A stretch of 64,000 nt of DNA. Origin: Solenopsis invicta (taxonomy: Eukaryota > Arthropoda > Insecta > Hymenoptera > Formicidae). The position numbers and the translations under genes were made by a program. The DNA lies in the NCBI RefSeq assembly GCF_016802725.1, contig NC_052669.1, positions 21,295,770-21,359,769 of the forward strand, given 5' to 3'. Positions 36,601 to 46,750 of this stretch are shown here, piece by piece; the stretch's first letter is position 1, and the number at the start of each line of letters is the position of its first letter. The notes under the pieces are model-generated. The model was not told where the DNA came from, ran no database searches, and saw nothing but the letters and a program-made list of their open reading frames with translations.

Positions 36601-38161
36601 ACATCTCCACGAAGGATTTCTCAATTGCCATTTGTAGAGCCATAAAACCACTCAACATATATGGATCTTCGACGATAAACATTAAACAATTTATTGAACA
36701 TTTTAGCCATTTGTGTTTAGCACGCATGCAAAATTAAATTGCATTGTTATAGTTATACTAATAATTAGCATTAAATCCAAATTAAATTCAAATTTATATA
36801 AATTACTTAATTTGTAGTTCAGTGTAAATAATGCGATTTAAATACTTTTCAATATAAAATTCTTTTTACAAAAATACTTATGGACCAATTTGAGATTTTA
36901 AATTGTCAAGCTGCAAATCTACTTATGAAGATACACTTAGAATACCTTTGTATGCAGGTTCTTCCTCCCGCATAATAATCATTCGATTCTCGCCTATATC
37001 AGATGAACGTATTTTATAATCTAAGACTTTCGGTTTTCCAAATGTGTGTTTATCAATTTCGAATATCGCCCATAGTACCTTGGAAGTATCATTTTTCGTG
37101 TAACGTGAACGCACGAGGCTAATTTCGCTGTCGGCTGCTTGAACTAATGTGCAACATGTAACCTTCATTTAATCCTTTTTTTATACAAGTACGTTTGGGA
37201 TATTATCTTACTATTTATACGAAGCATTTTCGCGGCTTTCAACATCAACTCGTCTACAAATGCATTTCTCGGTGTGTACCAGCATTGCACGTCATCAGGT
37301 AACTTTGCAAGAATATCATCTCGACTGTATCGATTTAAATCCTTTATGCAAAATGCAAGATAAATTAGAGAAGTATATAGTTTTATTAAAATTATTTAAA
37401 AGTTTATAAAATTTTTAGCATAAAAATACGTAGATAGTACATTTTATTGTAAGTTACTTGGGATCTATTAGAGTTTTTAGAAATTAAAATAAATTAAGTG
37501 AATCTTACTTCAGGTACATTATACCCGTTATGTGTACAGTAAAGAAAAAATTATTAAATTTTAATAAACATTTATTTACATACTTGCAATAAAATATTTA
37601 CTAATTGTAAATGTATATTTATTTAATACAAGAATCATTAATGTAATTTAACTACCATTTTTTTATTAAGTATAAATATTTATTTGCCGTAAGTAAATAT
37701 TTTATTGCAAGTATTCAAACAAATATTTATTAAAATTTAGTAATTTTTTCTCAATGTACTTACATATTATTCTAATTATAGTACTATAAAATCTGGATTT
37801 AATGAACAGATGTTTTTAAAGGTACAATAGTTGTGTAATTTTTGTAGTAATTGACAGAATAACTTAAAAATGTAATATTGAGTATTGAAATAATTGTAAA
37901 TAGGATAATTGCATGTTAGTTTAGAGATAAATTTGTTTAACCCAACTTTACGACTGTCAGTTAGGCTACCTGCGTATAAAGAGCGTGCGGCTCAAATATC
38001 AAACGAATCTGCAATGTGAAGACAATGGCTACAATTATTTCCAATGCAGTGGTTATCGGGCTGTGCAGTCGCATAAGCACGACTTTCCACATAAGTATCC
38101 GCCATTTCGTCCAGAATCTCCTTAGTTTCGGATGTCTGATAATCTTTCTCACTCTCAACAT
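22196..38161 (-). CDS. ABCA-subfamily full ABC transporter (ABCA3/ABCA1-like), 30 exons
   Basis: Reconstructed from 30 exons, 5' to 3': 38161-37970, 37341-37212, 37143-36946, 36666-36566, 36476-36312, 36219-36003, 35616-35449, 34560-34286, 34061-33978, 31779-31620, 31549-31419, 30571-30416, 30299-30228, 30146-30008, 29868-29622, 29381-29296, 29084-28972, 28875-28799, 28373-28172, 28115-27924, 27635-27353, 26053-26003, 25285-25073, 24990-24730, 24480-24377, 24155-24012, 23833-23686, 23573-23363, 23295-23079, 22417-22196. Every intron is GT-AG, phases agree, and the sum is 4959 nt (1652 aa plus stop), the normal size for an insect ABCA. The order is TMD1-NBD1-TMD2-NBD2. ABCA proteins move phospholipids or sterols across membranes using ATP. 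The start is the first in-frame ATG of exon 1; an upstream exon cannot be excluded. The least certain joints are the ends of exon 2 and the start of exon 16. Both NBD signature motifs are atypical. Confidence 0.9.
24609..24674. repeat. (GA)n microsatellite in ABCA intron 24
   Basis: Long GA run with AA interruptions between ABCA exons 24 and 25. On the transcribed (minus) strand it is a TC tract upstream of the exon 25 acceptor, so it extends that intron's pyrimidine-rich segment. Confidence 0.9.
24730..29868 (-). CDS. ABCA exons 15-24: regulatory segment and second transmembrane half
   Basis: Residues about 730-1304. Exons 15-16 carry the post-NBD1 segment (RRYE-IGYVLSLL..., a REINK/EEL-type amphipathic stretch and a basic QQRRRHLL). 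Exons 17-18 bring the first helix of TMD2 (IILAIITLTLVTMIAEL). Exons 19-20 form the large extracytoplasmic loop. Exons 21-24 contain further helices (NAAIIITLFLLLPSI, YIIDFLLYTFSILLFGIVIL, MIFLCYGGCAIPLG, SVIFPLVF). A Cys-rich extracytoplasmic stretch (CDTEFYIEDPCC / QNCQGENC) sits before the last helix. Exon 24 ends in a charged Lys/Glu-rich linker to NBD2. A GC-rich foldback element lies in the intron between exons 21 and 22. Confidence 0.82.
25374..25420 (+). mobile_element. Fragment of the 'CACGGAAAGAAC' MITE in an ABCA intron
   Basis: CACGGAAAGAACAGTTTTAA matches the terminus of the element at 3304-3532. The remainder is AT-rich and the opposite end was not found. It lies between ABCA exons 22 and 23. 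Confidence 0.4.
26690..27020. mobile_element. GC-rich foldback element in ABCA intron 21
   Basis: The left arm is about 26690-26812 and the right arm about 26905-27020. They pair over more than 100 bp with mismatches: GATGCAAGAAGATCTC / GAGATCTTCTTGCATC; GCGAGAGACTCC / GGAGTCTCTCGC; GCGCGCGTGCAC / GTGCACGCGCGC; CGGGTCGTTGACCG / CGGTCAACGACCCG. Both arms and the loop are strongly CpG-rich inside an AT-rich intron. There is no coding capacity and no clear target duplication, so it is probably a non-autonomous DNA element. Short open frames across it are by-products. Confidence 0.65.
30008..31779 (-). CDS. ABCA exons 10-14: nucleotide-binding domain 1
   Basis: Residues 511-729. Walker A is GHNGSGKS (about 549-556), the Q-loop is GYCPQ (exon 11), Walker B plus D-loop is LILDEPTYGID (exon 13), and the switch histidine is in IATHSMEVAD (H about 696). 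The signature motif, normally LSGGxQ, reads CSFGTQ (about 640-645), with Phe in place of the first Gly. All else required for ATP binding is present. Confidence 0.88.
31793..32100. repeat. Intron direct repeat, copy 1 (next to ABCA exon 10)
   Basis: About 300 bp lying directly upstream (in transcript sense) of ABCA exon 10. It matches 32409-32745 in the same orientation: CCAGCTAAGATAAATAGCCA versus CCAGCTAAAATAAATAGCCA, AATAATAAAAGAGCAAAATG versus AATAATAAAAAAGCAAAATG, with scattered substitutions between. It appears to be a local segmental duplication of intron DNA. Confidence 0.6.
32409..32745. repeat. Intron direct repeat, copy 2
   Basis: Second copy of the intronic duplication, about 610 bp further along. 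It does not carry an exon copy. The two copies are separated by a segment with direct and partial inverted similarity around GCAGCGGTTGCAGCGGATC. Confidence 0.6.
32757..33902. mobile_element. Element with CCGGTATT-type inverted ends in ABCA intron 9
   Basis: The left end is GACCGATGTTCATAATCGGT followed by TTTTATG. The right end read inward is GGCCGGTATTTATAATCGAT followed by TTTTATT. The ends match at roughly 80% over 26 bp. The same terminus occurs at 40690-40837. The interior (about 1.1 kb) is AT-rich with no long open frame. This could be a single old element or two solo ends in inverse orientation. Confidence 0.4.
33978..38161 (-). CDS. ABCA exons 1-9: first transmembrane half
   Basis: This covers residues 1-510. 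Exon 1 starts with a basic segment (KLRRFWTKWRILMWK), then a hydrophobic helix (residues about 28-50), the usual ABCA N-terminal anchor. Exons 2-4 (65-207) form the extracytoplasmic loop, which is shorter than in vertebrate ABCA1. Exons 5-8 (208-482) hold the clustered helices, with FGWLNYLMITLLPVT and GVILFAWLLHIIFWYLLAV, and end in PGKFGSAKPWYYL, matching the conserved PGxYGxPxPWYF that closes TMD1 in ABCA proteins. Exon 9 (28 codons) is the linker to NBD1. A 2.2-kb intron follows, the largest in the gene. Confidence 0.85.
37533..37759. mobile_element. AT-rich MITE with ~70-bp inverted ends in ABCA intron 1
   Basis: The left end begins GTACAGTAAAGAAAAAATTA and the right end read inward begins GTACATTGAGAAAAAATTAC. 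Both continue with AAATTTTAATAAA and ACTTGCAATAAAATATTTAC. The arms therefore pair over about 70 bp, leaving about 90 bp in the middle. It sits between ABCA exons 1 and 2. Confidence 0.7.
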
Positions 38162-39902
38162 CTCGGTTTTCGCGATAAGATAAAGCCGCTTGATCAAATG
38201 CTCGCGTGGCTTTTTTGCGGTCTGTTTAGCATAGAGAGAAAGATAAAAGGCAAGTGCGTTTTCCGCATAGTCGAGAAGCCGAACATTCCTTGACAATTGT
38301 GCTTCTACTCAAGAATCGATAATATTTTCTGCGAGATATAAAACAATATCGCGATTAGTGGAGCGAATTATGCAGAAAAAGAAAAAAAATCGACACTTAG
38401 TTCATGATGCTAAAAATCGATCCAAAATCTCGAATAAAGAGAGAAAAAACTAGTCGTATTAATTAATTGGCGGAATCGTAAAAATGCGATTTCTAGTACT
38501 ATGGACAAAGCTTTATACAATGTTAAAATTTCAGTAGAATTTTGAGTTGTTTATTTTTTAGATAAATAAAATATATTGTAATTAAGGGACCTGATAACGT
38601 TGAAATCATTTAGGAGAGATTTTTAGAATTTTGAAGTTTTGTGAATTATTAAAAGAATATTTCATATATATCCCGATTTATACAGGGTGTATGTAATTTC
38701 AGCAACCTTCTATGAAAAGTTGCTAAAATTAATTAGTAATTCTTATCGATCGAGCATTCAGGTATCGAAAAAAATAAAATTTTGTTTAGTAAAAAGCATT
38801 TAGTAGTTTTATTTTGTTATATTATTTTGTACAATGCAAAATGTTTATTTAATTTTATTAAATTTTATAAGAAATAAAATATCAGACATTTTAATGATAT
38901 ATATTTTTGAAGTACGCACCGTTACTACTTGAAAAATCAATTTTTTTATGAAAACTGTATAAAACTTTCTTTAAGCAATTATTTGTTTGTTTTCGAATTT
39001 TCGGAGTAACAGTTGTTTTTAATGTCTCTTTCTCTCTAGCTCTTATCAGAGCGTGACCCCTCAACCTATTTCTGTGGTATGCGCTCTTCACAATTTATGC
39101 AGATGTACGGGACCTACAGTTTACGTTAGTTCCGAACGACTTAATTTAGAGAGGTTCTCATGGCAAGATACTTTCTCGGTGGTTTGCTTTCGGAGAGATA
39201 GCTATCAAATAAAATCACGTTTCTGATCAGATCTGAAATTTAATCCTAGATCTTTGGCACAGAGAGCAGACGCACGATTCTCTGTGCCAAAAACGCTATA
39301 ACAGATAAAAAAGTCTTTAATGTAACTCTATAAAAAAAAAAAGTGCAGAAAATGTGCCTTATTAGAAAAAAATTGTTTTTTAATTTTTTCAGTTTTAAAC
39401 GAGTCATCATTTTACAGAATTTTACACGTTGCTCCGTAGCTCGTTTGGTTAACTGCTAATGGGTTATTATTTTGTAAAGATGTTTAAAAAATTTTATAGC
39501 ATCCTGTGCAAAAAACTTTTAGAGATTCCGTGTACTTGAGTTGCTTTTTTATTTAATGGAGGAATTTGTATTTTTTTTAAATAATTTCCGTCACTCACTG
39601 TTTCCTCCGTTACTATATCGTGTACGAAGGTCTCTCGGTAAATCTTGAATAGTATTGCGTAAAATTGTCGATTATCCTGCAAATAATGCACGTAAAATTA
39701 TTTTAATAGGTTAACAATGGATGAAAATTGTATTAGAAAAAATGAAGCATTATATATAATCAAATGATTATGAATGAGCATGAATGTAATCAAATACATT
39801 TTCTAATCTTTTCAGAATGTTTTCGCTTGCGACTGTATGCGTTTCATACTTTATAATATAATCGGCAAACTTGCATGCACTATCTAAAATTCCAAGAATT
39901 TT

Positions 39903-40067
39903 TTAAACCTGTAAGGCCGGATTTCACAGTCGATTCTTATTTCAAGGCTGTCTGCAATACTGTAAAATGCTAATACAGCTCTTGTGATTGACTTATACTC
40001 GTAATATTTTAACACAGTAATAAGGATGGTCTTATACATATAGCAACCGACTGTGAATATCGACATC
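39903..40067. mobile_element. Possible diverged CCGGTATT-family foldback
   Basis: The left end is AGGCCGGATTTCACAGTCGA followed by TTCTTATTTC; the right end is CCGACTGTGAATATCGACA. CACAGTCG pairs with CGACTGTG, and the layout resembles the element at 40690-40837. The match is weak. Confidence 0.35.
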
Positions 40068-40689
40068 TAAATTTTTCTTCAATTTCCAAGAATTTTTTTA
40101 TTTCTGAAAATTAAAATTTTGATAATTTGAGATTTCAATTGCAAAAATAAAAAATCTCGAACATCTACAAACTATTATAGGACAAAAGTGTTTTAAAATT
40201 TGCGAATTAAAATAATATAACAAGAAAGTGCTCGAAAAATTAAGTAAAATTGTTATTTGTAGATTTTTTGTGCTGTGGGTACTTATTATGAAACTTTTTT
40301 TACATTACGATTTTTGTTACATCGCTAAACTTTTAGCTAAACTTTACACTCAAGGCACTCTCTCGCATTATATGTTCACAACGTTTTATACTTCATACGG
40401 ATTTTTTGATTATATTTTTGTTAATTTAATTCTATTAAATAATATGTTACGCAAATAAATAAATAAAATAATATGTTACGCAAGCATGTTCTATTCCGTA
40501 GAATCAAAACGTTTTGTTGAAGCACTAGAGATATATAATTTTTTTTTAATTGGCATTCAATTGTTTACTCATTTATTGGCTTTAGTATTGTTTTATTACA
40601 AACTATTACAATTACTGTTTTTTTGTAGATTTTTTATTTCAAGAAGTAATTTTGAGATGGTATAAAAGCTTAAATTTGGTCATAAGAGA

Positions 40690-40837
40690 TTATGACCGGT
40701 ATTTATAGTCGATTTTTATTTTAAGATTATCTTTAGTTGATGACATCATAAGATATCATAAGATGACATTTTAAGATGTCATAAAAAAAACTACTTAAAT
40801 TGGTCATAAATATAAAAATCGATTATGAATACCGGCC
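40690..40837. mobile_element. Short foldback MITE with CCGGTATT ends
   Basis: GACCGGTATTTATAGTCGAT followed by TTTTATTTT on the left. On the right it is mirrored by AAAAATCGATTATGAATACC and GGCC. Inside, GACATCATAAGATATCATAA and similar units repeat the CATAAGAT motif. It is about 148 bp and non-coding, a likely MITE of the same family as 32757-33902. Confidence 0.6.
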
Positions 40838-42412
40838 TATGTTTAGATTTTATAAATGTTTTAGATTAAAAAAAATGATTATATAAATTAAAAATTTACA
40901 CTTAGCTATTTTAATTATTCGAACACGTTCTTATTATAATATTTCGATTCTTGAATATTGGAACACTCTGTAATTGATGGAAAGTTACAATATTAAAAAT
41001 TTTAATAATTTTCTAAGAACTACAGAATACGCGATTTTGAGTTTCAACATTTTTTGGATTTGTATCAAATCTGTAAAAACGTAAATTCGTGAAAAGAATA
41101 GAATTATAAACAAAATAACTATTAAATAAAAGAATTAAATCTTTATTTTTTTTAAATTTACATTATGAGTTATATTATAACCCAATTAATGTTTTATAAA
41201 TGTTTTTTGAATATTTAAAAAAACATTATAATGAAAAATAAGCATTAAAAAATTTTTAAGAAACTTGTTTGCTGATTAGGAATTACAGTATTACAATATA
41301 AATTACAATTTATTAGAGATATTATAATAGAGATAGAGATAAATTATTTTTGTTATTAGCAAAATTTATTTGTAAATTGATATAGTGATTTATCAAATAA
41401 TATCAGTTCCCGTTTTACGTTTTTTTCAATGCATTTTTAAAAAGTTTCATCTTTATCATAATATATTATTGTAAACATATCAAAGTGCTATATTTTAATT
41501 AATAATTTTTGTTGAAGATAAATATTTTAGGCTATATATTACATTCAGATTAGTCACATTATGTATTTAAATGTTTTAAATCAATAAATATTACAGTCGT
41601 TAATGTAAATAATTGAATGTTTATGCTTCAAAAAATGTCTAATAAAAGTTAAACATGTTTAGTATTTTGGTAAAATCATAAAAAGTTTTGAAAAAGACAT
41701 TCTTGAGATGTCTATTTACTGAATAATTAGACAATTTGTTTAAAATGAGTTGTGGATGGCTAAATCACTAACGTTATATTTTTCATTTTTTCTGTTTTGA
41801 AAAGAAAGAAGTGATAAATTCCGAGTCGATTTGCGATTTGCGATTGATTTGTAGGTCCCCATATCGGTGTCATGGCTACGAACTGTCATTAATGTGATGA
41901 TACACTGTTCTTAAACCTGTAAATAACATCTTTCGAGATTTTTAAATAAACTGGTCTCCCCACCGACGACGTTTCGCAGTAATCGCAGTAGGAAGGAAAG
42001 TGATCGGCGAATATTACGGTCTGCTGAGGATTGCGTCACAAAATCACGGTGCGTTCGCGAGATTAACGAGCGGATTTTTCCACTCATTTTTTCACTATTT
42101 CTATGTGAAAATTTCCATTAGATTCGAACTTTACATTTCTGAAAGTCTTCAAGGAATCTCAATAAATCATGCTTTAAGTAATTTTACAGCCTCGGAGGAA
42201 TTTTCTCCGAGGAGACATTACTTTCTTCTCCTTATCGCATAATTATGTTTAATTAAATATGCAATTTTTATCTCTTAATTAAATGTGAAATTTTAGATTT
42301 TAGTGAGAATGACATTGTAATGAAATGTTTATCTCTTGAAGTTTATTTTTTCCGATTGATAAATTTATGTTTGACACATCTTTAGGCATATTTTTATTAA
42401 TTCTACTCCAAA

Positions 42413-45400
42413 ATGAAGATTATTCAACGTCTTTTCAAAGACATGCAATTGCATCGATTACTTCTGGATCTGTCTCTTTTGTCGGCGAAAATAAGTCTAG
42501 CGATGATAATTGCAACTTTCAGAATGATTGTACCGTGTTCCATGAAACGTTTACTAGGAGAAACCGTTCTCGTAAGCTTGCTTTGCTTTTCATCAAACTG
42601 TCCAGAATATTGTAATTACTTTCAAATCTATACATACATGTCCTACAAAGAATGCTTTATTAAAATTGAAATTAGATTACTGGAGCTGGCCATGGAATCG
42701 GCCGTGAATTAGCCATCCAGCTGTCTTCCATGGGTTGCATAATTGTTTGTTGGGACGATGATATTGATAGCAATCGTTCGACAATGAGAGAAGTGTCGAA
42801 AAATGGCGGAGAGGTAGGAATACATTTAATCTACACTCGAATTGCATTTGACCTTTATTTTTTACTACCTATTCTTTGAAAGCAATTTTGAATACAATCA
42901 GGTGTTACCAGAAAGTATAAAATATAACTCTATTTTTAGGTTTACGGTTTTGTGGTCGACGTCTCAAAGAGATTGGAAGTGCGCGAAACAGTGAGGTTGA
43001 TGAGAAAAGTAGGTGTACCGGATGTAACGATACTCATTAATAATGCGGCTGTATTATACCATAAACCGTATCTGAGCCTTGATCCAGACGACGTGGAAAG
43101 GACCTTCAACGTTAACGTACTTTCAAACTTCTGGGTATGCTTATGAATTATAAGCTAGATTATATTTACTTGTTAAATAGATATAATATTCATTTGAATA
43201 ATATTTTTATTAGCATTTTTATGCAAAATTAAAAATTTATTAATAGTATATTATCTCTTCAAAATTAATTTACTAATTAAAGAACAAGTTTATTAAGGTA
43301 TAAGATAATTTATGATTTTAATTTTTATTGTAAACAGACGATAGAAGCATTTTTGCCTACGATGTTGATGAAAGGGAGCGGTCACATAGTAGCGATAAGC
43401 AGTATGTGTGGCATTTACGGGGTGTCTCAAAAGGTAGCATACTGCTCGTCAAAGTTCGCCGTGAGAGGTATCTCATCGACACACGTCAGATTTCATTTAT
43501 TTGTAGTAGGACTTTAACGAGTTTGATTTGTAGGACTTATGGAGGCCCTTCACGAGGAAGTACGATTAGATGAGAGAAAACCTAATATCCACTTCACGAC
43601 GATATATCCGTTTTACGTTGATACAGGATTGGCGAAGGATCCTAAATACAGGTGAAACCGTACTTGAGGATTCGGCTATAATGATAGACGCTACGTGTTG
43701 TAAGACATTATAGCGAAAAGGAATTACTCATGAATTATGTACAAATTTAATATACACCTAAATGTAATTATATCTCACGCACGCAATGGTGCTCATCGTG
43801 TTATTAATTAAACGAGTATTTTTTTAACGAGTACACATCGACAATATCCATGATGAAATAGCGTTTCCGCGCAGACGTCTTCCGGCCTGGCCGAGGTAAT
43901 TTACACGCGAGCATTGTATTTACGAAATGAGTCGTCTTTATCCACTGCAACATAGCGTAATTACATGGAATGTAATTAGCGCGCAGTAAATGGAACGGTC
44001 GGTGCCTGAAGTCCATGAAGTAATAACGAGATTAGAAAAAAAAGTTATCTATTATTTGCTATCTTCAGCAATTTCCAGCTTTTATATATTTAATAATTAG
44101 TATTAAAAGGAAAAGTCTAAGGCCACTTAGATACCGTCTAATGTGTGAAGTAACAACAAGATTAGAAAAAATTATGCGTGATTCGTTATCTACAACGATT
44201 TCCAGTCTTCTTTATGTGCGTAATGCATTAACATGTTAGAGGAAACGCCTAAGGCTGTGCACTTGAAAAAAAATCTTGATGTATTAGAATAAAACTTTTA
44301 CTACGCATCCTTTTTCTCGTAGTGGAAAAAAACTTACGCAGAATGTAACTTTGAAATGAAAATTTAATTAAATAATATAAAATATAATGGCATAGAATAT
44401 AATATGAAATCAAACGGCCAGATCACAGCGATTAGATTACTCCAAATATAAAGTCGATAGAAAAATTATTATTACAAAAAGACGAGTTTTCTTGTAACGT
44501 TAAACATGACACGTACTTTTTTTTATGCGTTACAAATAGTTTTTACTCAATAATTTACTCATTTTATATTATAATGGTAGCATAATAATTGGTCGGGAAT
44601 GAACTTTAATCCAGAATTAATTGCAGATTTCCTTACATCTTCGGTGTCGTGACACCAGAGTACGCAGCTCGAGAGATAATTAAAGCAATCAGAAAAAACT
44701 ATACGGAATATTCAATACCGCGATGTCTTTTTTCTTTGAATGCGATAAACAGGTATGTGCTAAAAGTATCAATAATCGCTCAGTTATTATCTATTTAACA
44801 ATCAAATTTGTAGAGAAGTATTTTCCATATTATACGGGATATAATGTTTGTCTCATTGGAATGTATACGTCATATCTATGTAAGATATACTTTTTTAAAC
44901 TTTCATAAACTTTCTTTTATGGAAATTTGTGGTGTATACGATGCTATGAGACTCATCGTTCCTTGGAAAACAGAATTGATAAAATTCTACTCAATAAATT
45001 GATTATTGTATCAGTAACTGATGATATCATTAGTTAACTAAATAGTAATTATCAGTTACTGATATAGTAATATCAGCAATTTTATTAAAACGTTATATTA
45101 GTTCGTTTTTTAAGGGGTAGCTTTTATTATAGTAAAAGCTACATAATATTATATAATATTTTCCAGATATCGTGATGAAATGTTCAAAATATCAAATCAG
45201 TGATTTGCGTATGATCTTAAATTGATTTTATTGTGATATTCATTACATTCTTCATTGATTTATGAACCTGAGCGTAAGCGGCACCTAAACGATTAATATT
45301 ATTGCACAACATTATTGATTGCCTGGAAGGCAAAAGCCTTTGCAATATTGTGTCAATCAAAATTTTTTCTAAAATATATTATGTAATTTGTAAAATATTG

Positions 45401-46062
45401 AGCCGTCTGTGTTGATACTATTATGCAATAATTTTATAAATGCTCATTTTTAGCGTTAATAAATCCTTCTGGTGAGAATTGATGCTAAATAATGAAACTT
45501 GAATAATTTGTTTTTTATAGCTATTCTATTTAAAAATGTTGAGAATTTATTTTTACCAAATTATTTACAGAATTTATTTTACACTAAATTTTGCCTTTTA
45601 ATGCCTCTCTGATTAATGATTAGATATTGACTGAAATATTCGCTATAAATATTTTGTCAAACGCAATGTTTCTAATGACAATAAGATGAGGTTAAGTCAA
45701 GACATAAAACTTGTAATAAGAATTAAGTCAAGAGGATAAGTCAAAGACATAAAACTTGTAATAAGAATTAACTAAATTATTGCACGTTTTAATTAAACGT
45801 TATATTAAATCTTCTAAAGGAAGCATTAATAATATTGTATAATACGATTGTCGTCTAGGAGCCGCTTCACACTTAATCCATAAATGTTTACTTCCAATGA
45901 TTATGTCACGTGGAAACACGTATTTGTCATGACATTTTTTTCTTTTTCAGGATTGTTCCAGAGAGCGTAATGCGTTTGACATTAGATTTTTTAGCAGACG
46001 TCGATCGAAAACAGAAAGAAAAAGATGTGATGAATTCAAAATTAGATTTGATAAAAGCTTAG
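42413..46062 (+). CDS. Membrane-anchored short-chain dehydrogenase/reductase (SDR16C / 17beta-HSD11/13-like)
   Basis: Seven exons: 42413-42571, 42676-42813, 42940-43134, 43338-43467, 43534-43651, 44627-44752 and 45951-46062. GT-AG sites and phases are all consistent, giving 325 aa. The enzyme should oxidise or reduce a retinoid, steroid or fatty alcohol with NAD(P); the substrate cannot be read from sequence. The N-terminal hydrophobic helix (about 15-42) would anchor it to the ER or lipid droplets. Rossmann motif TGAGHGIG at 55-62; NNAA at 133-136; catalytic Ser in AISS (185/186); YCSSK at 199-203. An acidic DD after the second beta strand suggests NAD(H) preference. Length is typical (about 300-330). 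Related to the gene at 59836-63285. An untranslated upstream exon is possible. Confidence 0.92.
44010..44240. repeat. Tandem ~130-bp duplication in SDR1 intron 5
   Basis: GAAGTAATAACGAGATTAGA (about 44016) and GAAGTAACAACAAGATTAGA (about 44147) start two copies. Both continue through a CAATTTCCAGCTTT / CGATTTCCAGTCTT segment to AAGTCTAAGGC / ACGCCTAAGGC. It is a diverged direct repeat with no coding content. Confidence 0.6.
45692..45771. repeat. Short tandem duplication in SDR1 intron 6
   Basis: The segment GACATAAAACTTGTAATAAG followed by AATTAA is repeated after about 45 bp, each copy preceded by AAGTCAA. Confidence 0.8.
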
Positions 46063-46071
46063 GAACTTTAC

Positions 46072-46077
46072 AATAAA
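46072..46077 (+). terminator. Candidate polyadenylation signal of SDR1
   Basis: AATAAA 10 bases after the SDR1 stop codon, followed by T-rich DNA. Confidence 0.5.
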
Positions 46078-46625
46078 GCTTATATTTATTTATTTTTTTC
46101 ATTAGACATATGATTTTTAAATAATGTATGAAAATTGTATATAACAATTTGCCATTAATTTAATAAATATTTCTATCTATTTTATTTGTATTTCTTATTC
46201 GCGATTAATCTGAAGAGATTTAAAATACATTTAAATAAATTTAAAATGGAATTTACAAAGATCTCTTTCAAAAGGTCTTTCAAAAAGACTTAATATTAAT
46301 TTAAAGATTTATTATAAGATTTTAATAAATATAAAAAATTTTTAAATTTTGCAACTTTTTAAAACTATTTTCATTACAAAAGTAAAAAAATTTTTTTTTT
46401 AATTTTTAACTTCTATTGTATTTTAAAATTTTACCCAATATTAATTTATTTAACACTTTTGTAATCAGTACTTAATTGTTTTTTCTCATTTTGCTAAATT
46501 AATATTAAATAAAAGAATTTTGAAACATTGCGAAATATTTGTTCTGGTCAGTAAGAAATATTTTAACTTTAAAATATATTTTAAAGTTAAATATACTTTA
46601 ATTTATTTTGGATTTAAAATACTTA

Positions 46626-46626
46626 C

Positions 46627-46682
<56 letters not shown>

Positions 46683-46750
46683 CTTTATTCCCTTTGCAGG
46701 GTACACTGCGGACCTCCGCTCCGCTTACAAAATACCTACGCCTAAAAAAG
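46626..46750 (-). mobile_element. 3' end of a 5'-truncated non-LTR retrotransposon with (ACT)n tail
   Basis: On the minus strand the order is CGTAGGTATTTTGTAAGCGG, AGCGGAGGTCCGCAGTGTAC, then CCTGCAAAGGGAATAAAGCA, then about 18 ACT triplets. AATAAA followed at once by a simple-repeat tail is how many insect non-LTR (LINE) elements end. Only the 3' UTR is left. The trinucleotide run on the plus strand (46627-46681) is this tail. Confidence 0.6.

Larger units (their letters stand above)
38162..42412. other. Divergent intergenic region between ABCA and SDR1
   Basis: About 4.25 kb with no coding exon found. It separates the start of ABCA (minus) from the start of the first SDR gene (plus), so both promoters and 5' UTRs should lie here. 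A CAGGGTG-type end occurs at about 38692 (TACAGGGTGTATGTAATTTC) without a visible partner. Foldback elements are at 39903-40067 and 40690-40837. 41900-42240 is slightly more GC-rich and lies just upstream of SDR1, making it the likeliest promoter or first-exon zone. Confidence 0.5.

Noticed and set aside
37961..38296. Longer N-terminus for the ABCA protein reading through to 38296
   Set aside because: The frame is open but begins with TTG, not ATG, and the first in-frame ATG is at 38161. The extension may be 5' UTR or part of a missed upstream exon.
39429..39500. tRNA-like start GCTCCGTAGCTCGTTTGGTTAA resembling a D-arm with A box
   Set aside because: No B box (GGTTCRANNCC) follows, no acceptor-stem partner is found, and the downstream sequence is A/T-rich. 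It is at best a chance match.
42000..42242. 80-codon plus-strand frame upstream of SDR1
   Set aside because: No splice donor in a frame that would join SDR1 exon 1 and no domain. It is more likely promoter or 5' UTR sequence.
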